Shown here: piece by piece, positions 47,554 to 58,131 of the stretch
Position numbering within the stretch: the first letter of the stretch is position 1
Layout: the number at the start of each line of letters is the position of its first letter
Source of the DNA: Mycobacterium gordonae
GTDB lineage: Bacteria; Actinomycetota; Actinomycetes; Mycobacteriales; Mycobacteriaceae
Length of the DNA stretch: 64,000 nucleotides
Direction of reading: 5' to 3'
NCBI RefSeq assembly: GCF_001417955.2
Contig: NZ_LKTM01000046.1
Location: 1-64,000 of the forward strand
Program-made: the position numbers and the translations under genes
Notes under the pieces: model-generated
Told to the model about the DNA's origin: nothing
Seen by the model: only the letters and a program-made list of their open reading frames with translations
Database searches by the model: none

Positions 47554-49536
47554 GTGACAGTAGAGGCCATCCGCTCGGGCATCGACCTGAGCTACGTCGA
47601 CCCAGCAGCACGCCCCCAGGACGACCTTTTCGGGCACGTCAACGGCCGCTGGCTGACCGAGTACGACATCCCCGCCGACCGCGCGACCGACGGCGCCTTC
47701 CGGACTTTGTTCGACCGGGCCGAGGAGCAGGTGCGCGACCTGATCATGCAGGCCGCTCAGAGCCAGGCCGCGTCGGGCACCGACGAGCAGCGCATCGGCG
47801 ACCTCTACGCCAGCTTCCTGGACGAGGACGCGGTCGAGCGCCGCGGACTGCAACCGCTGCTCGACGAACTGACCGTGATCGACGGCGCCGCCGACCGTAG
47901 CGCGCTGGCGGCCGTCGTCGGCGCGCTGCAACGCACCGGGGTGGGCGGCGGTGTCGGACTGTACGTCGACACCGATTCCAAGGACTCCAGCCGTTACCTG
48001 GTGCACTTCTCGCAGTCGGGCATCGGCCTGCCCGACGAGTCCTATTTCCGCGACGAGCAGCACGCCGCCGTGCTCGCCGCCTACCCGGGGCACATCGCCA
48101 CCATGTTCGGCCTCGTCTTCGGGGGCACCGCGGACGACCATGCCGACACCGCCGGCCGGATCGTGGCGCTGGAGAGCAAACTGGCCGCCGCCCACTGGGA
48201 CGTGGTCAAGCGCCGTGACGCCGAGCTCACCTACAATTTGCGCACCTTCGCCGAGCTGGAGAACACCTCGGGCTTCGACTGGTCCGGCTGGGTCTCCGGG
48301 CTGGGCATCACCCCCGAGGCCGTCGCGGAACTGGTTGTCCGCCAACCGGACTACCTCACCGCCTTCGCCGACCTGTGGGGCAGCGAAGACCTCGAAGACT
48401 GGAAGAGCTGGGCGCGCTGGCGGTTGATCCGCGCCCGTTCGCCGTGGCTGACGAGTGCGATGGTCGAGGCGGACTTCGACTTCTACGGCCGGCGGCTGAC
48501 CGGCACCGAGCAGATCCGGGACCGCTGGAAGCGGGCGGTCGCGCTGGTGGAGACCCTGATGGGCGATGCCGTCGGAAAGCTCTACGTGGAGCGGCATTTC
48601 CCGCCGGGGGCCAAGGACCGCATCGACACGCTGGTGGCCAACCTGCAGGAGGCGTACCGGATCAGCATCAGCGACCTGGACTGGATGACACCGGAGACCC
48701 GGCAGCGCGCGCTGACCAAGCTCGACAAGTTCACCGCCAAGGTCGGCTATCCGGTCACCTGGCGGGACTACTCCGCGCTGGTGATCGATCGCGAGGACCT
48801 GTACGGCAACTTCCAGCGCGGCTACGCCGTCAACCACGACCGTGAACTGGCCAAGCTCGGCGGGCCCGTCGACCGCGACGAGTGGTTCATGACACCGCAG
48901 ACCGTCAACGCCTACTACAACCCGGGGATGAACGAAATCGTCTTTCCCGCAGCCATTCTGCAGCCACCGTTCTTCGACGCCGAGGCCGACGACGCGGCGA
49001 ATTACGGCGGCATCGGGGCGGTCATCGGCCACGAGATCGGGCACGGCTTCGACGACCAGGGCGCCAAGTACGACGGTGACGGCAACCTGGTGGACTGGTG
49101 GACCGACGACGACCGCACCGAGTTCGGCGCCCGCACAAAAGCTTTGATCGAGCAGTACGAGGCGTACACGCCCCGCGGGCTGGACAACGGTCACCACGTG
49201 AACGGCGCCTTCACCGTCGGTGAGAACATCGGCGACCTGGGCGGCCTGTCGATCGCCCTGCTGGCCTACCAGCTGTCGCTGAACGGGCAACCCGCGCCGG
49301 TGATCGACGGACTTACCGGCGTGCAGCGGGTGTTCTTCGGCTGGGCCCAGGTGTGGCGGACGAAGTCCCGTGACGCCGAAGCGATCCGGCGTCTCGCGGT
49401 GGACCCGCACTCGCCCCCGGAGTTCCGCTGCAACGGGGTAATCCGCAACGTGGACGCGTTCTACGAGGCTTTCGACGTCTCGGAGTCCGACGAGCTGTTC
49501 CTGGAGCCGCCGCGGCGCGTCCGCATCTGGAACTAG
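47554..49536 (+). CDS. zmp1: Zinc metalloprotease Zmp1 (M13/neprilysin family)
   Basis: The 660-residue endopeptidase has the full M13 zinc site: HEIGH (His493, Glu494, His497) and the third ligand in GENIGDLGG (Glu557, with Asp561). It also carries the substrate-binding NAYYNP motif (452-457). There is no signal peptide, as in the M. tuberculosis enzyme (663 aa), which still acts in the host phagosome, where it suppresses inflammasome-dependent IL-1beta release (orthologue knowledge). The GTG start at 47554 gives VTVEAIRSGID. It is divergent from omamA and convergent with the molybdoenzyme gene. Confidence 0.95.
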   Translation: MTVEAIRSGIDLSYVDPAARPQDDLFGHVNGRWLTEYDIPADRATDGAFRTLFDRAEEQVRDLIMQAAQSQAASGTDEQRIGDLYASFLDEDAVERRGLQPLLDELTVIDGAADRSALAAVVGALQRTGVGGGVGLYVDTDSKDSSRYLVHFSQSGIGLPDESYFRDEQHAAVLAAYPGHIATMFGLVFGGTADDHADTAGRIVALESKLAAAHWDVVKRRDAELTYNLRTFAELENTSGFDWSGWVSGLGITPEAVAELVVRQPDYLTAFADLWGSEDLEDWKSWARWRLIRARSPWLTSAMVEADFDFYGRRLTGTEQIRDRWKRAVALVETLMGDAVGKLYVERHFPPGAKDRIDTLVANLQEAYRISISDLDWMTPETRQRALTKLDKFTAKVGYPVTWRDYSALVIDREDLYGNFQRGYAVNHDRELAKLGGPVDRDEWFMTPQTVNAYYNPGMNEIVFPAAILQPPFFDAEADDAANYGGIGAVIGHEIGHGFDDQGAKYDGDGNLVDWWTDDDRTEFGARTKALIEQYEAYTPRGLDNGHHVNGAFTVGENIGDLGGLSIALLAYQLSLNGQPAPVIDGLTGVQRVFFGWAQVWRTKSRDAEAIRRLAVDPHSPPEFRCNGVIRNVDAFYEAFDVSESDELFLEPPRRVRIWN

Positions 49537-49575
49537 CGTTTCCGGCGCGGGCAGGGCGCACCTTTCCGGCGCGAG

Positions 49576-49602
49576 CAGACGCGAAATCGCACGAAACCGC
49601 GG

Positions 49603-49625
<23 letters not shown>
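49576..49625. repeat. Imperfect palindromic element between zmp1 and the molybdoenzyme gene
   Basis: CAGACGCGAAATCGCACG (49576-49593) and CGTGCGACTTTGCGTCTG (49608-49625) are inverted copies differing at two positions, with a 14-bp loop. The right arm encodes the last residues of the molybdoenzyme (AKSHA). The outer arm sequence is shared with the palindrome at 52467-52516. Lying between convergent genes, it may act as a bidirectional terminator. Confidence 0.6.
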
Positions 49626-52431
<2,806 letters not shown>

Positions 52432-52432
<1 letters not shown>

Positions 52433-52451
52433 ATGTATGATGCTATACATA
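52432..52451 (-). promoter_or_regulatory. TetR operator overlapping a leaderless promoter
   Basis: TATGTAT-gatgct-ATACATA is a perfect 7-bp inverted repeat. On the minus strand a -10 element TAGCAT (52440-52445) lies inside it, followed by seven bases and then the ATG at 52432. Binding of a TetR dimer would block transcription start, as expected for autoregulation. Confidence 0.7.
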
Positions 52452-52466
52452 ACTCATCCCCGCGAA

Positions 52467-52516
52467 CAGACGCAAAGTCGCCCTTTTCAGGATCGAAAAG
52501 GGCGACTTTGCGTCTG
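52467..52516. repeat. Perfect 22-bp palindromic element
   Basis: Arms 52467-52488 and 52495-52516 are exact reverse complements around a 6-bp loop (AGGATC). Each arm starts or ends with CAGACGCAAAGTCGCCC or its complement. It sits between the tetR promoter and the stop of the L,D-transpeptidase gene. The outer half matches the element at 49576-49625, and similar palindromes occur between genes in other slow-growing mycobacteria as I recall. It could be a terminator or a mobile palindromic repeat. Confidence 0.8.
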
Positions 52517-52530
52517 CTCGGCGTTAGAAG

Positions 52531-53532
52531 TTAGAGCTGCCAGTCCGAGGCGCCGTCGGGCTTGTTGTACGTGCCGACGGAGTTCTTGACCACGATCGGG
52601 TCGCCGCTGCCGAAGTTGTCGAAGAACCACTTGGCATTGGCCGGCGCCAGATTGATGCACCCGTGGCTGACATCGCGCTTGCCCTGGTCGGCCACCGACC
52701 ACGGGGCACTGTGCACGAAGTTGCCGCTGTTGTCGATCCGCACGGCATCCGACACGGTCACCTTGTAGCCGTTCGGCGAGTTGACCGGCACCCCGTAGGT
52801 CGAGGAGTCCATCACCACCGTCGGCATCTTCTCCAGCACGTAGTAGGTGCCGTTCGGCGTCTGGTGCCCACCGGAGGCCATCCCCATCGACATCGGGAAG
52901 GTCTGCTGCACCACACCGTTGCGGGTGATCGTCATCTGGTGCGTGGCGTCATCGGCCGTCGCGATCAGCGAGTCACCGGTGCGGAAGCTGGACTTGGTGC
53001 CGGCGGCGTCGATGTTCACCGCCGTGTTGGCGGGCCAGAAGCTCAGCGGCCGCCAGCGCAGCTGCGACGGCGTCATCCAGTAGAACTTGCCCGGCACCGG
53101 CGGGATCGACGAGATGTGCACGGCGCGCTCGGCCATCGCCTGGTCGGCGATCGGCACCTGGAAGTTGATGATGATCGGCTTGGCCACACCCACCATCGCC
53201 CCGTTGACCGGGTTGAACGACGGCGGCCGGAACGGCGGTTCGCCAACGAACGGCGTCGGGTCCTGGCCGGCCACCGGCCCGGACGCCACCGGAACCGCGG
53301 CCGGGTCACCCGGCGGGAGGCCGAACGGATCGGGCAGCGGCGGCAGAGCGATCGGCAACGGCTCGGGCGCGGGCGGGTCCACGGGCGCCACCACCGGTCC
53401 CGGGTCGCCGGGCGCCTCGTCCGGGTCCGCCAGGGCCGGTCCGGCGCCCATCATGAGCACCGCAGCGACTCCGAATGCGTTGAGAGCGGCGACGAGGCCA
53501 GCCCTCGTGCGGCCCCTCATCGAGCGCGACAT
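52531..53532 (-). CDS. L,D-transpeptidase (Rv0192-type, YkuD domain)
   Basis: The 333-residue exported enzyme has a signal peptide (1-36, cleavage at ALA-D), a Pro-rich linker (37-105), an Ig-like domain (about 107-190, [17 protein letters not shown]) and a YkuD catalytic domain (about 196-318). The catalytic motif HSAPWS...[10 protein letters not shown] gives His274, His290 and nucleophile Cys292. It would form 3-3 crosslinks in peptidoglycan and be sensitive to carbapenems but not to most penicillins (family knowledge). Position matches Rv0192 (LdtMt4). Genes Rv0193c-Rv0195, which separate it from the tetR gene in H37Rv, are absent here and replaced by the palindrome. Confidence 0.9.
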   Translation of the reverse strand: MSRSMRGRTRAGLVAALNAFGVAAVLMMGAGPALADPDEAPGDPGPVVAPVDPPAPEPLPIALPPLPDPFGLPPGDPAAVPVASGPVAGQDPTPFVGEPPFRPPSFNPVNGAMVGVAKPIIINFQVPIADQAMAERAVHISSIPPVPGKFYWMTPSQLRWRPLSFWPANTAVNIDAAGTKSSFRTGDSLIATADDATHQMTITRNGVVQQTFPMSMGMASGGHQTPNGTYYVLEKMPTVVMDSSTYGVPVNSPNGYKVTVSDAVRIDNSGNFVHSAPWSVADQGKRDVSHGCINLAPANAKWFFDNFGSGDPIVVKNSVGTYNKPDGASDWQL

Positions 53533-53664
53533 ACTCTTTCCTTCCGGTCACCTACTTCAAGACCTGAACTGGCCCCAGTGTGGCACAGCAGAAACCCCAA
53601 ATTGCCATTCGCTGAACCCGCCGCGACCGTTACCAAGCCCAGTTCAGGCCGCTGACCTGCGCCG

Positions 53665-54912
53665 TTAGTCGCCCTGTGAAATTGCCGAATCTGCTGTATC
53701 GACGATCGGGCGAATCGCTGCCATCGCCAATAACGCGACACCCATCAGTCCTGCCGACGCGGTCAGCATCATCGCCACACTGCGCTCGTACAACAGGCCA
53801 CCGGCCAGCGATCCCGCCATGATGCCCACCTGGAACGCCGTGACGTACAGGCCCGAGGCGCCGTCCGGGTCGTCGGCGCCGGCACGCATCGCCGCCGACT
53901 GCAGCATCGGAGACACCGCGGTGGCCATGGCGCCCCACAGCACGATCGCCGCCGTCCCGACCACCAGCGCCGTCGTCGCGGAGCGATGCCAGCCGAAGGC
54001 CAGCGCACTGAGCACCGCCAGCGCGGCCGTCAGCCCCGCCATGCAGACAATGATCGCCCCCTTGGGGCGGCGGTCCAGCGGACGCGCCACCAATGCCACC
54101 GCAAGCACCCCGGCGATTCCGTAGGCGGCCAGCAACCACGCGACGTTGGGCCCGCGCACGCCGACGACCTGACGGACGATCACGACGATGTACGTGTAGG
54201 AGACGAAGTGCCCAGTGACGCCGATCATCGTGATCAGGCTCACCATGATCAGCGCCCGGTTGCGGTGATGCGTCGAGCGTCGGCCCACGTACTGCAACTG
54301 GTCGGTGGTGAGCGTCAGCGGGGGCAGCACCACCCGGGCCGCGACCGTCACGATGGCGGCCGCGACGGTGACACACACGGCCGCCAGCCGCCAGCCCCAC
54401 ATCAGACTCAGGGCCGCGGTCAGTGGGCTACCGATGACCAGCGCCAGGCTGGTTCCGACGTAGATCGACATGGTGGCGCGTCCGGCGTGGCTGGGCGGCA
54501 CCAGGCGGGTGGCGATCGGAGCGATCACCGACCACAGCAGGCCGTGCGTCACCGCGCACAGCACCCGGCCGGCGGCGAGTACCGCGAAGCTGGGCGCCAG
54601 CGCCGAAATCAGCTGCGAGACCGTCAGACACACCAGGCTCAGCAACAGCGTCCGGCGCCGCGGCCAGTGCGCGGTCCAGCGCACCAGCGGAACGGTGGTC
54701 ACCGCCGCCACGAACGCGTACCAGGTCAGCAGTGTGCCCACCAAGACCACGCTGACGTTCAGGTTGCGCGCGATCGCCGACAGGGCCCCCACGGGAAGCA
54801 GCTCCGCGGTCACATAGATGAAGGCCGCCGCGGCGAGCACCGCAAGTTGAACCGCGATCCGTGGCGTCCACGTTCGTGCGGTTGCGGCGATGGTTCCCGA
54901 TTCGGCAGTCAT
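53665..54912 (-). CDS. MFS drug/sugar exporter (Rv0191-type)
   Basis: The 415-residue protein has twelve predicted membrane helices in two groups. The segment between TM2 and TM3 (VRWTAHWPRRRTLLLSL) resembles MFS motif A, and the TM5 region (GTSLALVIGSPLTAAL) resembles motif C of drug antiporters. The ATG at 54912 was preferred to an upstream in-frame start because it removes a hydrophilic leader and gives the size of Rv0191 (413 aa), a reported chloramphenicol efflux protein. It lies 88 bp downstream of ricR on the same strand; a dyad in this spacer may control it. Confidence 0.82.
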   Translation of the reverse strand: MTAESGTIAATARTWTPRIAVQLAVLAAAAFIYVTAELLPVGALSAIARNLNVSVVLVGTLLTWYAFVAAVTTVPLVRWTAHWPRRRTLLLSLVCLTVSQLISALAPSFAVLAAGRVLCAVTHGLLWSVIAPIATRLVPPSHAGRATMSIYVGTSLALVIGSPLTAALSLMWGWRLAAVCVTVAAAIVTVAARVVLPPLTLTTDQLQYVGRRSTHHRNRALIMVSLITMIGVTGHFVSYTYIVVIVRQVVGVRGPNVAWLLAAYGIAGVLAVALVARPLDRRPKGAIIVCMAGLTAALAVLSALAFGWHRSATTALVVGTAAIVLWGAMATAVSPMLQSAAMRAGADDPDGASGLYVTAFQVGIMAGSLAGGLLYERSVAMMLTASAGLMGVALLAMAAIRPIVDTADSAISQGD

Positions 54913-54971
54913 GGTGTTGGGGTGGCGACACGATTGCGCCGTGATAACCGTACGCAACGTATCCGGGCTTT

Positions 54972-54986
54972 ACCCAAACATTGGGT
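54972..54986. promoter_or_regulatory. Inverted repeat between ricR and the MFS gene
   Basis: ACCCAA-ACA-TTGGGT is a perfect 6-bp dyad 60 bp upstream of the MFS start. With its flank it reads TACCC-N7-GGGTG, resembling a RicR box with the wrong spacing. It could be an operator for the MFS gene or a weak hairpin after ricR. Confidence 0.35.
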
Positions 54987-55000
54987 GTCAACACGCCCGG

Positions 55001-55291
55001 TCAGGAACGGACAAGGCGTGCGATGGCGGCCGAGGCTTCGGCCAGCTTCTCGTCGGCTTCGGGACCACCGTCGGCCACCGCACGGGTGACGCAATGGTTC
55101 AGGTGCTCATCGAGCAGGTTCAGCGCCACCGACCGCATGGCACTGTTGACGGCGCTGATCTGGGTGAGGACGTCGATGCAGTACTTGTCCTCTTCGATCA
55201 TGCGCGCGATGCCGCGCACCTGACCCTCGATGCGACGCAGCCGCTTGGCGTAATTGTCCTTCTGCTGCGCGTACCCGTGTGCTGCCGTCAT
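55001..55291 (-). CDS. ricR: Copper-sensing repressor RicR (CsoR family)
   Basis: The 96-residue all-helical protein starts [20 protein letters not shown], with the conserved CsoR-family helix [20 protein letters not shown]. The Cu(I) ligands are Cys38, His63 and Cys67 (HLNHC). In M. tuberculosis RicR represses its own gene, mymT, lpqS and mmcO, and releases DNA when Cu(I) binds. The start at 55291 gives exactly the H37Rv length and leaves the perfect RicR box 23 bp upstream, supporting autoregulation. The longer frame upstream runs through that box and was rejected. Confidence 0.93.
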   Translation of the reverse strand: MTAAHGYAQQKDNYAKRLRRIEGQVRGIARMIEEDKYCIDVLTQISAVNSAMRSVALNLLDEHLNHCVTRAVADGGPEADEKLAEASAAIARLVRS

Positions 55292-55314
55292 CAAGTCTCC
55301 CAAACGCCATGGCA

Positions 55315-55329
55315 TACCCCGACGGGGTA
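55315..55329 (-). promoter_or_regulatory. RicR box at ricR promoter
   Basis: TACCC-CGACG-GGGTA is a perfect match to the TACCC-N5-GGGTA palindrome of the RicR regulon, extended by one matched base on each side. On the minus strand a TATGAT -10 (55340-55345) is 10 bp upstream of it, so bound RicR would cover the transcription start. Confidence 0.88.
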
Positions 55330-55386
55330 TTACCTCTCGATCATAAACGATTTTGGCGGGATGCCGCCGCACCGCATACTTGCTGC

Positions 55387-57081
55387 ATGCCTGAACCCGA
55401 CATCAAGCCCCGCAGCCGCGACGTCACCGACGGCCTGGAGAAGGCCGCCGCCCGCGGAATGCTCCGCGCGGTAGGCATGGGCGACGAGGACTTCGCCAAG
55501 GCGCAGATCGGGGTCGCCTCGTCCTGGAACGAGATCACCCCCTGCAACCTGTCGCTGGACCGGCTGGCGAAGGCCGTCAAGGAGGGCGTCTTCGCCGCGG
55601 GCGGCTACCCGCTGGAGTTCGGGACGATCTCGGTGTCCGACGGCATCTCCATGGGACACGAGGGGATGCACTTCTCGCTGGTGTCGCGCGAGGTGATCGC
55701 CGACAGCGTCGAAACCGTGATGCAGGCCGAGCGACTGGACGGCTCGGTGCTGCTGGCCGGGTGCGACAAATCGCTGCCCGGCATGCTGATGGCCGCCGCC
55801 CGCCTCGACCTGGCCTCGGTGTTCCTCTACGCGGGGTCGATCCTGCCGGGTGTCGCCAAGCTGTCGGACGGCACCGAACGCGAGGTCACCATCATCGACG
55901 CGTTCGAGGCGGTGGGCGCGTGCGCCCGCGGCCTGATGCCACGGGAGGACGTCGACGCCATCGAGCGGGCGATCTGCCCCGGCGAGGGTGCCTGCGGCGG
56001 CATGTACACGGCCAACACCATGGCCAGCGCCGCCGAAGCCCTGGGCATGTCGTTGCCGGGCAGCGCCGCTCCCCCGGCGACCGACCGCCGCCGCGACGGG
56101 TTCGCCCGCCGCAGCGGTCAGGCCGTCATCGAACTGTTGCGCAAGGGCATCACCGCCCGCGACATCCTCACCCGGGAGGCGTTCGAGAACGCCATCGCGG
56201 TGGTGATGGCGTTCGGCGGCTCGACCAACGCGGTGCTGCACCTGCTGGCGATCGCCCGCGAGGCCGAGGTCGAATTGTCCCTCGACGACTTCACCCGCAT
56301 CGGCAAGCGGGTGCCGCATCTGGCCGACGTCAAGCCGTTCGGCCGGCACGTGATGTCGCACGTCGACCACATCGGCGGGGTGCCGGTGGTGATGAAAGCA
56401 CTGCTGGACGCCGACCTGCTGCACGGTGACTGTCTGACCGTGACCGGCCAGACCGTGGCGCAGAACCTGGCCGACATCGCGCCGCCGGACCCGGACGGCA
56501 AGGTGCTGCGCGCCCTGAACAACCCGATCCACCCGACCGGTGGCATCACCATCCTGCGCGGATCACTGGCGCCCGAAGGCGCGGTGGTCAAGTCGGCCGG
56601 TTTCGATTCCGACGTGTTCGAAGGCACCGCGCGGGTTTTCGACGGCGAGCGGGCGGCGCTGGACGCGCTCGAGGACGGCACCATCACCCACGGCGACGCG
56701 GTGGTGATCCGCTACGAGGGGCCCAAGGGCGGTCCCGGCATGCGCGAGATGCTCGCCATCACCGGCGCCATCAAGGGCGCCGGGCTGGGCAAGGACGTGC
56801 TGCTGCTCACCGACGGCCGGTTCTCCGGCGGGACGACCGGGCTGTGCGTGGGGCACGTGGCGCCCGAAGCCGTCGACGCCGGCCCGATCGCCTTCCTGCG
56901 CGACGGCGACAAGATCCGTCTCGACGTGGCCAACCACACCCTCGACGTGCTGGTCGACCCCGACGAGTTCGCCTCTCGGCAAAAGGATTTCACTCCCCCG
57001 CCGCCGCGCTACAAGACCGGCGTGCTGGCGAAGTACGTCAAGCTGGTGGGCTCGGCCGCAAACGGAGCCGTCTGCGGCTGA
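55387..57081 (+). CDS. ilvD: Dihydroxy-acid dehydratase
   Basis: The 564-residue enzyme dehydrates 2,3-dihydroxy-isovalerate and 2,3-dihydroxy-3-methylvalerate to the 2-keto acids, the third common step in valine and isoleucine synthesis. Cysteines at 53 (TPCN), 126 (AGCDKS) and 203 ([10 protein letters not shown]) fit the iron-sulfur cluster ligands, and the Mg2+ site segment [11 protein letters not shown] is intact. The ATG at 55387 is 96 bp from divergent ricR. The frame ends 90 bp before the convergent methyltransferase gene. No branched-chain attenuator was seen. Its iron-sulfur cluster is a known copper-sensitive type, which may be why it stays beside the copper genes (speculative). Confidence 0.95.
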   Translation: MPEPDIKPRSRDVTDGLEKAAARGMLRAVGMGDEDFAKAQIGVASSWNEITPCNLSLDRLAKAVKEGVFAAGGYPLEFGTISVSDGISMGHEGMHFSLVSREVIADSVETVMQAERLDGSVLLAGCDKSLPGMLMAAARLDLASVFLYAGSILPGVAKLSDGTEREVTIIDAFEAVGACARGLMPREDVDAIERAICPGEGACGGMYTANTMASAAEALGMSLPGSAAPPATDRRRDGFARRSGQAVIELLRKGITARDILTREAFENAIAVVMAFGGSTNAVLHLLAIAREAEVELSLDDFTRIGKRVPHLADVKPFGRHVMSHVDHIGGVPVVMKALLDADLLHGDCLTVTGQTVAQNLADIAPPDPDGKVLRALNNPIHPTGGITILRGSLAPEGAVVKSAGFDSDVFEGTARVFDGERAALDALEDGTITHGDAVVIRYEGPKGGPGMREMLAITGAIKGAGLGKDVLLLTDGRFSGGTTGLCVGHVAPEAVDAGPIAFLRDGDKIRLDVANHTLDVLVDPDEFASRQKDFTPPPPRYKTGVLAKYVKLVGSAANGAVCG

Positions 57082-57086
57082 CGCGC

Positions 57087-57159
57087 CGGGTGTGCGTCCA
57101 CCGCCTCGGGTGTGCGTCCACCGCGCCGAAACCGCCGATTTTGCGCAGCTGACGCACCC
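57087..57159. repeat. Direct repeat and hairpin between ilvD and methyltransferase
   Basis: CGGGTGTGCGTCCACCGC is repeated exactly at 57087-57104 and 57107-57124. The second copy can pair its GGGT/GCGTC with GACGCACCC (57151-57159), giving a long-loop hairpin between two convergent genes. A terminator role is possible. The spacer otherwise holds nothing I recognise. Confidence 0.5.
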
Positions 57160-57171
57160 TCGAAAGTCGAC

Positions 57172-57828
57172 TCAGCGCACCACGGCCATCGCGAATCCGT
57201 CCCAGCCCTTGACGCCGACCGTCTGCAGCACGGCGGTGTCCAGGCGCGGGTGCTCACCCATCAGCTGCAGGGTGCCCCGCGTCGCGGCGACCCTGACATC
57301 GTCGGCCTCGGTCAGCACCTTGCCGCCGCGAATGACGTTGTCGACCACGACCGCCGTGCCGGGACGGCCCAGCTTGATCGCCCACTCCAAATAGGCGGCG
57401 TTGTTCTCCTTGTCGGCGTCGATGAATACCAGGTCGAACGGGCCGCCGGTCACCGTCGGCAAGGTGTCCAGTGCCGCGCCCACCACCACCTCGACCCGGT
57501 CGCCCAGACCCGCCCGTTCCAGGTTGGCCCGAGCGAGCTCGGCACGCCGCGGATCGAACTCCAACGTCACCACCCGCCCCTCCGGCCCTGCACCGCGCGC
57601 GAGCCAGATGGTGCTGTAGCCGCCCAGCGTGCCGAGTTCGAGAATGCGGCGCGCCTGCATCGCCGACGCCAGCAGGCACAGAAACTTGCCCTGCTGCGCC
57701 GACACCGCGATCCGCGGCAGGCCGGCCGCGTCACTTGCCGCGACCGCGGCGGACAGTGCCGGGTCCGGGCCGATCAGCGTGCTGTCCAGGAAAGCGTCGA
57801 CGGCTTGCGGGTTCGCTTCTGCAGGCAT
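57172..57828 (-). CDS. Mg2+-dependent O-methyltransferase (Rv0187-type)
   Basis: The 218-residue protein belongs to the catechol/caffeoyl-CoA O-methyltransferase group. It has the SAM loop LELGTLGGYSTI (63-74) and the acidic end of the second strand (Glu90). Metal-binding residues are seen in FIDADKENN (Asp137) and VVDNVIRGG (Asp163, Asn164). The N-terminal VDAFLDSTL helix contributes to the dimer in the family. The ATG at 57828 was used; an upstream TTG would add two residues. It is divergent from mymT across 122 bp, so the RicR box there could in principle act on both. Substrate unknown. Confidence 0.85.
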   Translation of the reverse strand: MPAEANPQAVDAFLDSTLIGPDPALSAAVAASDAAGLPRIAVSAQQGKFLCLLASAMQARRILELGTLGGYSTIWLARGAGPEGRVVTLEFDPRRAELARANLERAGLGDRVEVVVGAALDTLPTVTGGPFDLVFIDADKENNAAYLEWAIKLGRPGTAVVVDNVIRGGKVLTEADDVRVAATRGTLQLMGEHPRLDTAVLQTVGVKGWDGFAMAVVR

Positions 57829-57887
57829 AACCAACGCTAACTCCTGGCCCGGCCGACGCGCCGGGTCACCACTCGACTGTTTACCCG

Positions 57888-57902
57888 TACCCCCAAGGGG
57901 TA
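57888..57902 (+). promoter_or_regulatory. RicR box at mymT promoter
   Basis: TACCC-CCAAG-GGGTA is the second perfect TACCC-N5-GGGTA site of the window, 48 bp upstream of the mymT ATG. A TATGCT -10 (57903-57908) starts one base after it, so binding would block RNA polymerase. Confidence 0.9.
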
Positions 57903-57950
57903 TATGCTGGGTGGCGGAAGCAAGTCCGACTCAGATGAAGGTGGAATCCT

Positions 57951-58097
57951 ATGGCAACTCACGAAGCTGGAACCGAATTGACTTGTGGCCACGAGGGTTG
58001 TGGCTGTCGCGTGCGCGTCGAGGTCCCGTGCCACTGCTCCGGCGCCACCGAGCCGTACCGCTGCACCTGCGGCGAGGCCCTGGTCCCCGTCCAGTAG
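57951..58097 (+). CDS. mymT: Copper metallothionein MymT
   Basis: A 48-residue protein with seven cysteines at 12, 17, 19, 27, 29, 38 and 40, grouped as C-x4-C-x-C, C-x-C and C-x-C, plus His14 and His28. The central segment [18 protein letters not shown] and the later YRCTCG closely follow M. tuberculosis MymT (53 aa), which binds several Cu(I) ions and protects against copper. The ATG at 57951 is preceded by GGTGGA. The RicR box upstream shows it belongs to the copper regulon together with ricR, 2.7 kb away. It is easily missed because of its size. Confidence 0.93.
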   Translation: MATHEAGTELTCGHEGCGCRVRVEVPCHCSGATEPYRCTCGEALVPVQ

Positions 58098-58131
58098 GTT
58101 CGCCGGTCGGTCGTGCGTCCGGACGCGCCGC

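Noticed and set aside
47512..49410. Long upstream extension of the omamA frame across zmp1
   Set aside because: Zmp1 on the plus strand is unmistakable; the extension is its shadow joined by chance to omamA.
52433..52450. Longer tetR start (MYSIIHM)
   Set aside because: It would put the palindromic operator and -10 inside the coding region; the shorter start fits the promoter and the orthologue length.
55292..55372. 27-residue N-terminal extension of RicR
   Set aside because: It runs through the RicR box and is absent from the 96-residue orthologue.
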